This document shows positions 44,475-55,629 of a stretch of DNA of 64,000 nt, one piece after another. The position numbers and the translations under genes are program-made. Below the pieces are notes generated by a model, which worked only from the letters and a program-made list of their open reading frames with translations, did no database searches and was not told the DNA's origin. Each line of letters begins with the position of its first letter. Position 1 is the stretch's first letter. Location: assembly GCA_038501785.1 (NCBI GenBank), contig JBAMJR010000264.1, forward strand, positions 5,001 through 69,000, given 5' to 3'. The stretch is from Myoxocephalus aenaeus. Taxonomy: Eukaryota; Chordata; Actinopteri; Perciformes; Cottidae.

Positions 44475-47029
44475 CTGCAGATGCCTTCTTGTCTCGTACA
44501 GAGACAGAGACAATAAATACAAAATATCCTTTTGTAGAGCTTTTTAGTGTTTCCTTTTGGGGTGTTTTTTGTAGTTGATTAGAGTCAAACCAACCTGCGT
44601 AGTGTAGCTCTGTCACAATGTGAAACGTTCTAGAAGAAAACAAGCTAGAGAAGAAGACGAGGATATTTTATCAAGTAAAAATAGAAACAGTTTTAAAAAG
44701 GTTTGAACTCCCCATCCTTCCTCCTCTCCCCTGGAACTTGAATAACATCATCATCAGTCAGGACGAAGTTCGGGAAATCAAAAGGGATATAAATAAATTA
44801 AAAGCATCAGCTGAAATTATTTATGCTGCAGAAGAAGAATCATTGTTTGTTGAGTTGGAGACAGGGGGACTTTTTAATGCTCTTCTTTTTATTTCACGTG
44901 TGGAAATGAATCGCTGACAAAGAAAAGATTTGCCTTTGTGTGGTGAATATACAGCAGGACTGACGGGACAATCAGGGCGGACATGTTTCTGTTGTTTATT
45001 GTCTTCTTCACTGTATTCACTGCATCCCCTCCTCCTCCTCACACTGACCCCTTTTCTCCCTCCTGTCTATACCTGTGTGTTAATAAACTGCTGTATCTGG
45101 ACTGTCCAGGTGAACGCATGCCTTCTTATTGTTACTGGGATGTGAGAGAGAGAGCATGAGTCTGTACAGCCACAATCTTTACACATTCAGCCTCGATCAG
45201 GTGTGAACAAACTCAGGTGACAATTGACCCTTTGCCAAGTCCCGCCCTAAAGCGCAGACTGGCCAATCACAGCGTAGCATCAGCCAGAACGCTGCGTAAC
45301 AGTGAACGTTACCCGGAGAAGGTGGAAGGAGTAGCACGTTACTATATTACAAACCTTTGGAGCTAACGTTAGCACGTCTATGCTACGCTAGCTGCTGAAG
45401 GTATACTGAATGTCTACACATGCTGCTTTAGCTTTTTAAATGATTGTAACAGTGAATAAAGACCGACTCGGCTTCACAGGAACACTGGTGTTCCTTTATT
45501 TCATTGTTTTGTCTGGATCTCCAGGTGATGTGATGGATCTGTTATCTTTATCTTGTTAACCCGTTTTTATAATCTTTTATCCAAAAATAGATTAGTATTT
45601 ATTCAGGTAGTGCAGTTAGTGACAGTGTGGGCTCCACGGTAACGTAGATCTGACAGCGTTGCAGCAATGGGCGGGGCTTTGGCGAAGGCCTTTTTTCTGC
45701 AGAATAATGATTAAATATGATTTACTTTCAATGGTTAAAAACAGTTAGTTGTTACTAGTTAGTAGTTTCTGCAAGTTTAAAAATGTACGTTTAAGGCCGT
45801 TATAAACTGAATCTGCATCTTCAAAATTAATTTCGGGCATTAAATTGCATTTATTTATCCACTAAATAATGTTTTTTTTTTGTAGCTAACACTCCAGGTG
45901 TTCAATCTGCATATCAATTACGTTTACTTTTGATGCAATTATAGTAAATATACGTTATTTATTGATATAAGAATACTGTTTGTAATAAATACAGAGCAGC
46001 AGCTCAGACTCATCGTGTCACATGAGATCATTTTTCTGACGTCAGGCAAAAAGTCCCATGTGTTTGTTTAATAACATCAACACCTCCCTGTTTGGTCGTT
46101 TCACTGCCATCATCACCACCTTCACTTCTCTCACCACCACCACCACCACCATCACCATCACCGCGCACCAATGTCATCTTCACCATGAAGAGACTAGAAG
46201 TGAATTATTGTTGCTGCCTCATTTTAAAAGCCCCATTTTCGATGTGTTGGTCGAGTTGATCCGACGAGCCGACAACTTAATCAGTACTAAATCTGTAAAA
46301 ACCATTAGATGTTATCTACATTCGTCGGTAATGAGACTCGACCCGATGTACTTCTGGTGATCGAACATCATCACAGAGCAACAACAGATCCGCTTTTCAC
46401 TCAGACAATTTGTCAACAGCTCAACAGCTCACGCGTCGGTGCACGAGGCCGAGAGAGAGCACTAAAAAAGGAGAAAAGCCATTTATATATTTATATATAT
46501 ATATTTGTGTGTGTGTGTGTGTGTTGAAGGATCGAGTACACTAGAATGTGAAACGGGCTGTGAGACTGGAGGAAATGTGTTTACTCGCTGCTGTAATTGA
46601 GTCTGTGTATAAAAAAATATGGGCGGATAAAAACAGACGAGGAGCTCGGGGGACAAAACGAGAGGCGAGCCTCGTGAGCCACATCAGCAGACTTTTAAAA
46701 TGACTTCAGATATACGGCGAGGCGGGTTGATCTCACACGGCAGGCGCAACTCTCCTGAACCCTTCAGACGGAACAAATTAAATACATCTAACCACGTCTT
46801 AGCATTGACTCTGCATGCAGGTGCATCACCTCCTGGTCTGTCTGAACACACCTTTAAATATCAAACTATTCCCGTCTTTTTCTTTCTTTCTTGTCTGTAT
46901 TCTCAAAACTAAAAACACGAGTCGTGCTCGTTTACCGCCTCAACTTAAACTGGAGCCTTTACACACAAAATATACATTATTTAGACAAAAAAGTTTTAGT
47001 AATAGTCGGTAAGTATGCACACAGAGTAC

Positions 47030-47085
<56 letters not shown>

Positions 47086-48950
47086 TTAATCTCCCCTGGT
47101 TATTTCCTGTGTTTCCTTTCACGCTATTATGCAAATCAACACGATATCACTGAACATCCCATAAGATCCGCAGCAACCATAAATAACCGCGGAGGAGGTG
47201 AAGTCACATCCTGGAGGTATTTTTCACACTTTATTAAAGAAAGCTCGACTCGCATCAGTCAAATGATTTACTGACACAGAAGAAGAAGAAACCAAGACTC
47301 TGGAGGTTTACACCGGAGATCCCTCTGCTGATGGTGTGAACGTGCTTTAAAAGCCCTTAAATCCATAATGATAGATAATAGATGATTCGGCATATTTGTA
47401 ATGAAACCAGTTTGACTAGATGGAAACATGGAAGTTCGTTCTTGGCTGTTTTACAACCGATGAATGGAGGTTGCCACTTGGAACGAATACTTGTTTCCTT
47501 TGAGAGAAGCAAGCAGGTGCTGCTATTTCTTGAATTACAGCAACAGTATAATCAAACAGGGCAAATATCTGTATATTTATGTAGTGTTTAAGCAATATTT
47601 CAAGTTTTTTCCTCGAATTTTAGGAGTTTCCACTCAGGTTTTTATTATGTGCAAATTGAAAATGCACGTAAAAACATGTGGATGAAAACGTACCGAATGA
47701 AACTGAGTGTCTCATTAACATGGTTCTTATTTTCCTCTCACATATATATACACACATACATACACACACATTCACATACAGACATTTTCCCTGTTTGATT
47801 ACACTGTTGATGTCATCTCTTCCTTCTACCAACCATCTAGAAGCTTACTGATGATCAGGATGAAACGGTGCGAGTGCTTCGCGGATACTAGATCTCAGAA
47901 GAATGTCTGTGACTTTGTGAACCCGACAAGGCGACCTTCAGGTCACACTGCGACTGTTTGAACTTCCCTTCTTCCATTTTTCACACGTCACTTTTTCCTG
48001 AGGTCAACACCGTGACGGACAGTCCGTCCTCCTCCTGTAAGCGGAGCTTCTCATCAGAGCTGAAAGGGTTAATGTGAGGTGAGGAGGGGCGTGAAAGGGA
48101 TGTTCTCACTGTGATGCACTTATGTGAAATGGAGGGCATGGGTCCATTAAATATTTAAGAGGTCTTCCCTCATGCTCAGCTTCCACTGCAAAACACATCA
48201 ACATTTGGTTGGAGCTTGTAAAACCACGAGTACACGATGAGATATATTGGGGGGGGTTGTGTTTCTGAGTTAAAGTCAACCGAGCAATAACAGAAATCAA
48301 AAACAGTGCAAATGCCAATTATAATACCTATATGTATTATTTATCTGGTAATGCCACGTTAATACATACAGTTTCTTTGATGAGATCCCTTAATTGTGGT
48401 TATCAAAGAGTTGATGTACTCTAAAAGTGGAAGAAATAAGCTCGTTAGTTCGTGGCTTATTTGTTCCCAAAGTTCTTGCTCCATATCAGCCGGCACACAC
48501 ATTACATCATGCTCCACGGCCGACTTGTTTACCATCATCATCTTCAAACTAAGGCGAGTCTAGTTAACCGTCAAATATATTTTGAATACTTGAAAAAGAC
48601 AAGTGAAGCCAAATAATCCTATTTTACATCCTATTGTCTTCAGAAACTAAGAGAGGCTCAAAACGAGGATTTGATACATTGTTTCCTGCTCTAGAGATGC
48701 TGAAATACTTTTTATACCAATGGAATAAACACAGGTGGAATAAACACAGGTGGATCAGCAGCTATCCTTAAAGTCAATAATAACTTGATGACTCCACAGT
48801 TTCCGATAGAAATCTTGAGATTACAAACTGTGTTTCTTGATGTATTTGTCTGATCTATTGAAGAGGCAATTTTAAAGCTCTTTGTATTGTTGAAACGTTT
48901 TAAAATGAACGATGTTCTTCCCTCCTTTTGTTGTTGCACATATCATTTGC
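44475..48950. other. Gene-free stretch
   Basis: Mostly AT-rich sequence with small simple repeats: (ACC)n near 46130-46163, AT/TG at 46487-46523 and CA at 47036-47080. Minus-strand frames at 48106-48318 and 48359-48547 look fairly protein-like (for example VEHDVMCVPADMEQELWEQI) but match no family I recognise and are not linked by visible splice structure. No rnf123 exon was found. Confidence 0.4.
47036..47080. repeat. (CA)n microsatellite
   Basis: About 45 bp of CA repeats. Confidence 0.95.
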
Positions 48951-48959
48951 ACCCACGTT

Positions 48960-49130
48960 GCAACAATGCAAAGGTGTACACCAGGGAACTGTTTTAGGGC
49001 CACTGCAGTTCTAATTTTACGTTAATAATAATGTGTAAAACACTTTTTTATGCAGAAGATACAATTTTATATGGACAAATCTTGCTGCTATCTACTGTGA
49101 TGACAAACGTTGTCTGTATGAATGTGAAGT
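48960..49130 (+). pseudogene. Degenerate LINE reverse-transcriptase fragment
   Basis: GGTGTACACCAGGGAACTGT TTTAGGGCCACTG reads GVHQGTVLGPL, and TTTTTTATGCAGAAGATACA matches an eroded FYADDT region about 65 bp on. Stops and frame changes show a dead copy. Confidence 0.65.
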
Positions 49131-49256
49131 ATGTTTGAAGTTATTTAGTCTCTAAAGACTCGCCTGAACTGTGGCGGTCAAAGTGTCAATGTGTTGAAAA
49201 TCCTTATTTTCATCATTTTAAAACCATTAGATGACTATATTTCCAGCATATAAGAG

Positions 49257-49258
<2 letters not shown>

Positions 49259-49306
<48 letters not shown>
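49259..49306. repeat. (AT)n microsatellite
   Basis: About 48 bp of alternating AT. Confidence 0.95.
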
Positions 49307-49309
<3 letters not shown>

Positions 49310-50750
49310 CAGGCCGATGGATAGATGTACAAACAATAATCCCGTTTCTCTCGTGCAATCAGGAAGCAGTTAACTCAGTCTGTAGTGGGGATGTTAATAT
49401 GCTGCTCTTTAGATGTGTTACTCAGGTGGTTGATGTTCTTGCTTTTGCGTTTTCATGAATCCGGTATGATTTAGTGAGCAGTGATTTCCATCCTGTGTCT
49501 GTAGAGGAACTTGAAATGCAGCACAGGACAGAGACGGTGTTCCATGACTGCACCACAACAAACCCTCCCAACATCCATTAAGAAGAAATCCCCTCTGATG
49601 CTCCTGTTCCGCCCTCTCACTCTGCACTAAAACGTATCGCATCATTTATTCATGGAGACCAGAGTAAATACAAGTCTCTCTGTCGCTCCCCTGCTCTCTC
49701 CCAGACTAAATAACTATTGGAAAAAGATTCTGTGTGTTCTTCTGTTCATGTTGTTAGCAGTTAATCATTTATGGTTCTCAACTTTGGGAAACCAGGTACA
49801 GAAGAGAAACATCCTGATGGAAAGGTGTGTTTGTGCTTCGTTTCATTTGAAAGAAAAGATATCCGGGACTGAAGGGACAGTTATTAGTCAGTTAAGAATT
49901 AAAAACTGGGCCTGTTTATCTGTAATAACAGCATTTTAAGCTACTGCTGCAATCACCCAAAACTATGTAAATGATGCATTTCAGCAACACACTCTTTAAA
50001 ATGACAAAAATAAAGCCTCTATCTAAGTTCACAGTGCTATGACTCAGTTGTGTTGCTGTTCAACAGCCAGACGAGTTCAAAAGAGCAAACGCTGCACGAC
50101 TGAACCGCATCAACAAGACCGAGCGCGTCTCAACAAAGTCTCATCCATTTCTCTGGCATCAACAAAAAAGCTCTGTGGCAAAAAGTTTACTTTTATTTCT
50201 ATTCTTGGCTCAACCATTTTTGTCACTCTCGATGTACGGACAACTATCACTGGATTACTGGGATCCTGGAGGAAACCTAAAAGGAGCAATATACAACATT
50301 CAGGGCTTTAATATAGCACAAAACAGCTGTTAGCGCTGTTAGCTATCGTGTTGAGAGACCTTTCAATTATCCTGGAAACAGGAGTTTAGTCGGGTGGTGC
50401 TAGAGGGCGAAACTGCAGTTTAATTTACTTGAATGAAGATTAAATGTGATAATTAACGTTTTTATTTCGAACCATGTGCTATCGTGCATATTTGGATTTA
50501 GCAAAAATGTAATCTAACTGTTTCATTAGGTCTCAAATTGCCTATGAGGACAGACTTATTACATCACAAAATCCTTTTAGTCTTTTAAATATTAAAACTG
50601 AGTTGCATTAATGTTTCATTTCCATCCAGTTACTTTCTGTGGAAAAGCCCAGCAGGCTGCAGTAAATCAAATAAACGTCACATCGGTAAACACATTAATT
50701 ACATTAAGTCGTATTAATGAGACTGGATGTGAACGCACCCCAGTGTTCAT
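49310..50750. other. Gene-free stretch
   Basis: No recognised coding or RNA feature. Plus frames of 90-95 codons at 49652 and 50039 have no family resemblance that I can identify. Confidence 0.4.
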
Positions 50751-50764
50751 TTATTTAGCATGTT

Positions 50765-50985
50765 AGCTCGTTGTTGTTTGGCTCCATCAGAGCTGCAGCT
50801 CATCGTCGTCTCCTTCTGTACACGGCTGGTGATGACGGGCCAATTCAATTATAGAGCCAATTACAAACGACGATACACATTAAAGTGCTCGTAATGGTTG
50901 TATGTCATGATCCGCAGCTCCCCACAGAGCCTTATGGTGAATTTCAGGCTCATTGTTTATCCGTCCGGCCCACAGTTTTACTTCT
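50765..50985. other. Candidate conserved non-coding element
   Basis: Unique, non-repetitive, balanced composition with homeodomain/CCAAT-like words (CCAATTCAATTATAGAGCC, CCAATTACAAACG, ACATTAAAGTGCTCGTAAT). It stands out from the repeat-rich surroundings and ends where a transposon-like end begins. Conservation cannot be tested here. Confidence 0.25.
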
Positions 50986-51420
50986 CTGGGCCCTGTTTCT
51001 CGTACCTGGCTCAACAAAGTCGAGCAAATGTCCTATTATCCAGCTGAAATTAGCGAGATGATTGACGTCAGGCTAACTCAGTTTCTCCACGGAAGATCCG
51101 TGCTGAAATGGTCTCGTTAATTCTAGCCAGACGTCAGTCATCTGGATAAATGCGCGTGTCCGCTCCTCTTCAGAAGGGATAATAATCGAGCACTGACACC
51201 ACGATGTTCTAACAGTACAATGGCAAATAAACTCAGAGGAACCTCTTTTTATTTCTCCGCTGAGAAGAAGGAGATGATCATGAACGCATATGAGGAAGTC
51301 ATTACCTTAATCATTCACAGAAACCGCGTTGCGAATATTTGCGAGGCGTTTGCAATGTGTTTGCTGTGAACGCAGCTTAACACCGCCCCCTGCTGCGAGA
51401 CACAAGCGTCGCAAATATAG
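50985..51420 (+). mobile_element. Degenerate transposon-derived sequence with a Myb-like ORF stub
   Basis: Begins near GGGCCCTGTTTCTCGTACCT, a terminal-like word frequent in fish MITEs. A 49-codon frame (51220-51369) reads FYFSAEKKEMIMNAYEEVIT, resembling the N-terminal Myb/SANT-like segment of Harbinger-associated or NAIF1-like proteins, and then stops. Assignment is tentative. Confidence 0.35.
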
Positions 51421-51585
51421 TTAAAGTTAAATGCGTCAGTGTTGGGAAAATGGATCGGCTCATTTTAAGTGCTTCATCACCCAAATCAATCAGATTATAT
51501 CTATTTAAATGTGCCTGCTGGCAGTAGTATACGAATAAATATATACTTATGAGGATATATGTACTGTATGTGCGTATGTATCATG

Positions 51586-51622
51586 TACTATATATATATA
51601 TATATATATATGTGTATATACA
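51586..51622. repeat. (AT)n microsatellite
   Basis: Alternating AT/TATATG run. Confidence 0.9.
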
Positions 51623-52364
51623 TGTATGTGTAGATTACCATATAACTAGAAGTTTGAATATGTGTATGGGCGGATCAGTATATATGAATTATTCATAATC
51701 AGAAATTCAATCAATTGAAGCAGTGATAAGAAATTGTGTGTGATTCTCTGTATTCTTATCATGAGTCCACCTTAATCATGTTCTACAATAATGATATGTA
51801 TGGTGTACTAATAACACTGTCATATAATTATGAGTGCTTTCAACACATCCATAAGTTTCTTAAGCGCTAAATAAACTTAACAACAGCGCGGCCTACAGCT
51901 CGTAAATAAATGATTCCTTGTCTGCAGAATCGATCGCGCTCGTACAGGAAGTCATGATGATGTAAAGGACGGATCTTGGCGATCTGAAAGAACTCTCTTC
52001 CTATAAAACTAATATAACTAATATCGCTCCTTCATCAATGAGGAAGGGAGCTGCCTTTTTTGTCCGGTGGGAGTGGCCAGCTTATCCAGTGAATTACAAT
52101 ACCATTTTTTTTTCTTTTTTTTTTAAGAGAACATATATTTTGTTGTCTGAGAAATAATGGGATTTTTTAACATTTGTTAAAAAACAAAACTTATTGTGAA
52201 ATATATGGAATTGTGAGTAAAAGTGTTTAATCTTTAGTTATATGTTGTCTTGTATAAAATTATCTGACGTTTCATTACGTTTCTCTGCCCCTCCCCCACT
52301 TCCTCTCAGGTCTCTCCATCAAACCTCTTCTGTCTGCTTCCACCCTAAAACCTTCCTATGTTTC

Positions 52365-52535
52365 CTTCCTCACTTCCTCTTCCCTTCCTCCCGCTCCCTT
52401 TCCTCTTCCCTTCCTCCCGCTCCCTTTCCTCTTCCCTTCCTCCCGCTCCCTTTCCTCTTCCCTTCCTCCAGCTCCCTTTCCTCTTCCCTTCCTCCAGCTC
52501 CCTTCCCTCTTCCCTTCCTCCAGCTCACTTTTCCT
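52365..52535. repeat. 25-bp CT-rich minisatellite, about 6 copies
   Basis: Units of CCTCTTCCCTTCCTCCCGCT with CCAGCT variants. ORFs across it are low-complexity. Confidence 0.9.
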
Positions 52536-52648
52536 CAGAACTTCCTCCTTCGTCGTCGTCTCCCACCCTCCGTCCACACTGCTCTGCCGTTTCCACGGTA
52601 ACAGAGGACCGCTCAGAAGACGAGGGAAATCTGCAGCGACATCAACGA

Positions 52649-52649
52649 T

Positions 52650-52704
<55 letters not shown>

Positions 52705-52773
52705 ACTGTGCAACACACACACACGCTGTGCAACACACACACACACACATACTGTGCAACACACACGCTGTGC

Positions 52774-52811
<38 letters not shown>

Positions 52812-52833
52812 GCAACACACACACGGCATGAAA
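52649..52833. repeat. (CA)n microsatellite with TGTGCAA interruptions
   Basis: CA runs broken by repeated GCTGTGCAACACACAC and ACTGTGCAACACAC blocks. The same CTGTGCAACACA motif is repeated in the CA run at 53731-53856, so the two arrays share an origin. Confidence 0.93.
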
Positions 52834-52839
52834 ACGGGT

Positions 52840-53730
52840 CAGGGGTGAAAAAGGTGAGAAGGATATTACCCCTCTAGGGGGTCCGGGGGCATGCTCCCCC
52901 GTAAGAAACATTTAAATATTCCATATTTTAAAGCTTCAATCTGATGCATTTTGAGATGCTTTTTTTGCCAACCTGGGGAGAGCTGGAGAAACTTAACTTC
53001 AGCCATGAGTCAAACATGATTATGGCCTCCTTACTAAGTATTATGCAAGCCATTTCATGCCAGCCTGTCACTGGGTCTAACATTTACAGTATATGAGGCA
53101 CAATGTGGTAAGGGAGAGCATGGCTGCCTTTGTTAGCATCATTTATATCTTTGATGCAGAGAATGCATCTGGTGAATCCCTGCCTGTTGATTTTGGAGAA
53201 TACATCTCCTAGATGAAAGGACACCTCTTGCCCTTTTATTGAGACCTTGCCTTCCAGTTTTAGCCACGACCAGTTCCAGCTGCATTTCAATCCAGCTGTT
53301 TAACAATGGCTGCATCCTTCTCCCCTAACACACTCATTCTGCAAAAATAATGTTTGTATTAGTGTTAACTTCTAGTTTAGCCTTATTCAGACCTGCCAAC
53401 CTTGATATATAACCTATATATTGATAAGTCATTAAATACTCGTCATGCATTATATTGCATTGCATATAATGTGTGCTGGTCAATTAGTCTAAAATTAATT
53501 TTATTAGCGTTAGCTAATAATGTTCCACCGGAGCTTTAGCTAGCTGGCTAACGTTGCGTTCTCTCCTGCTGTGTTCAATGTGTTCACTCGCGCGCACCTG
53601 TTCAGTTCACTGAATATAAATACCCCCCAAAAAAAACATTTCTCATCGAATCTACACGATTCACGTAGGTCACCTATTTTGGTTTCAAAACGGCGAATTT
53701 CGCCGAAAGGTGAGGGATTTTCATGTCTGA
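52840..53730 (-). mobile_element. BED-finger transposon relic between two related CA arrays
   Basis: On minus, 53084-53290 reads KVSIKGQEVSFHLGDVFSKI and RCILCIKDINDANKGSHALP, with a C-x2-C...H arrangement like the BED-type zinc finger of hAT-derived fish genes. It stops shortly after. The flank at 52865-52905 has short inverted words (CCTCTAGGGG, GGGGGCATGCTCCCCC). Only the finger-like part is left; no transposase catalytic core is seen. Confidence 0.4.
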
Positions 53731-53814
53731 CACACACACACACACACGCTGTGCAACACACACGCGCATGCTGTGCAACACAGACACACACAGTGCAACA
53801 CACAGACACAGAGC

Positions 53815-53856
<42 letters not shown>
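53731..53856. repeat. (CA)n microsatellite with TGTGCAA interruptions, second array
   Basis: CA runs with CTGTGCAACACA blocks, as at 52649-52833, on the other side of the BED-finger relic. Confidence 0.93.
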
Positions 53857-53859
<3 letters not shown>

Positions 53860-54378
53860 ACGCAAACACTCTTCTCCGTGTGAACAGTTACGTCGCTCCA
53901 TGTTTCGAGCATGAAAAGGTCATAAAATACACAACAGACTCACACAATGTTGCTATAATATTATTTGACTATTAACCCTTTATCTGAGGGTTTTTTTGCC
54001 ACAAAAAAAGGTGTGTGTCCTTTCTGTGATGCAATAAAACAAAATGTGTTTATCAAAATGTGTGGTGAAGTGATTCCGGTGTTTTTAAAGCATCATTTGA
54101 AGATTGCTGGGGAAAGATCTTGAATCACGACATGAAGTTATCGTCAGCCGAGATCCGATGTGTCGCGTTTGTCGATCTCAGTCCGGTTTCTGCCGACTAG
54201 CGTCGCCGTCACGCAACGTCCACTGATAACAATCTCCTTGTGTGCGTCTGACCATCGATTGTCCCAAAATACACAACATCGTGCAGAAACTAAAGTTCTG
54301 ATTAATTCAAGATATCGGCCAGAGAAAGATCCAATCTCTCAGCGTCCTAAAAAACCAACAGATTACAGAGAAAACATC

Positions 54379-54379
54379 A

Positions 54380-54432
<53 letters not shown>

Positions 54433-54518
54433 CAGTCCAATTACTGCGTGTCCCAGAGAATCAATCACCAAACAACAAAACACGGTTTTCTCTTCAATTA
54501 CACGACAAACACAAATAA

Positions 54519-54572
<54 letters not shown>
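54379..54572. repeat. (CA)n and (TG)n in inverted arrangement
   Basis: CA repeats at 54379-54427 and TG repeats at 54521-54572, separated by about 93 bp. Confidence 0.95.
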
Positions 54573-54576
<4 letters not shown>

Positions 54577-54579
54577 CTT

Positions 54580-55620
54580 TCATCATAGTGATCACTTTGA
54601 ACAATATCTTCTTTTTTTTTAAACATATGCATAATAAAAATCACTGATTTGTTGTTTTTGGGTCAAACCCGAGCCGTTAACACAAGAGATGCTAACAGAA
54701 AGCTAACACAAGAAGCTAACACTTCGCTCCGCTCTCTTTGCTTCTGTAACAAACGGAGCTTCAGACGCGTCGGTGTGATCTGGGCTTCGTTTGAATGATT
54801 CAACCGATCAGACCGAATGTCTGAATGAGCGATCAGTAAAAGTTCAGTTCAGTAAACGTGTTCAGAGACCGGTTTGTGTTCACGTCTCTTCTTCTTCTGC
54901 GACATCGTTGAGGCCGTAGTCGGGTCGAGGTCGTGCGCATTTTTTAAAACGATTATTGTGACGGAACAAAATTATATTTGCTAATCAAATCTAGAAAAAA
55001 ACCTAATAAATAATGTAAAAGACCTCTGGACATAAACTCATTCCCCTCGATGCTGCGGTGACGGGAGATTCAGCTGGAAACTGAGCTGAACATATCCTGC
55101 GGGGTCATCTGTGCGTGTGCGTGTGTTCGTGCGTGTGCGTGTGTTCGTGTGTGCGTGTGCGTGTGCGTGTGTGTACTACAGCAGCTGTCCAGTTTATAAA
55201 AACGTTAGGTAAATGCTTCCAGTGCAGCTGAGGCTGATGATGTCATTCATTAGTTCTTGCAGGTGTTTGTTCATAAATCATAAAGTATTGGAGCGGACGA
55301 TGCCGCCGGATGAAAAGAGGCTCATCAGTTATTATTATGAGTTAATCCTGAGGGGACCACGAACGAGGAACCGCCTTCCATCACAATCCATCTAATAGCC
55401 GTCCGTGTATATTTCAGTCGCAGCACATTGGGGTTGGGGTTTCCCGTGTACTCAGCAGAATGACGGATATCTGGGCCGAGACTTTCTCTCCAGCGTCGCT
55501 CGTCGGTGAGATGCAAGCATTGGAGTTTACGGATAATCTGCATTTAAAAGAAATAAATCAGCGTTCTGTAGTTTTGAGTCACACATACGGTGAAATAAGA
55601 AATAAGAAAGCGTTGAAGGT
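54580..55620. other. No gene seen
   Basis: Includes a short GTGTGCGTGTGC/GTGTTCGTG run (55107-55172). The non-repetitive segment 55205-55400 is unexplained. No coding or RNA feature recognised. Confidence 0.4.
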
Positions 55621-55629
55621 AACTGACAT

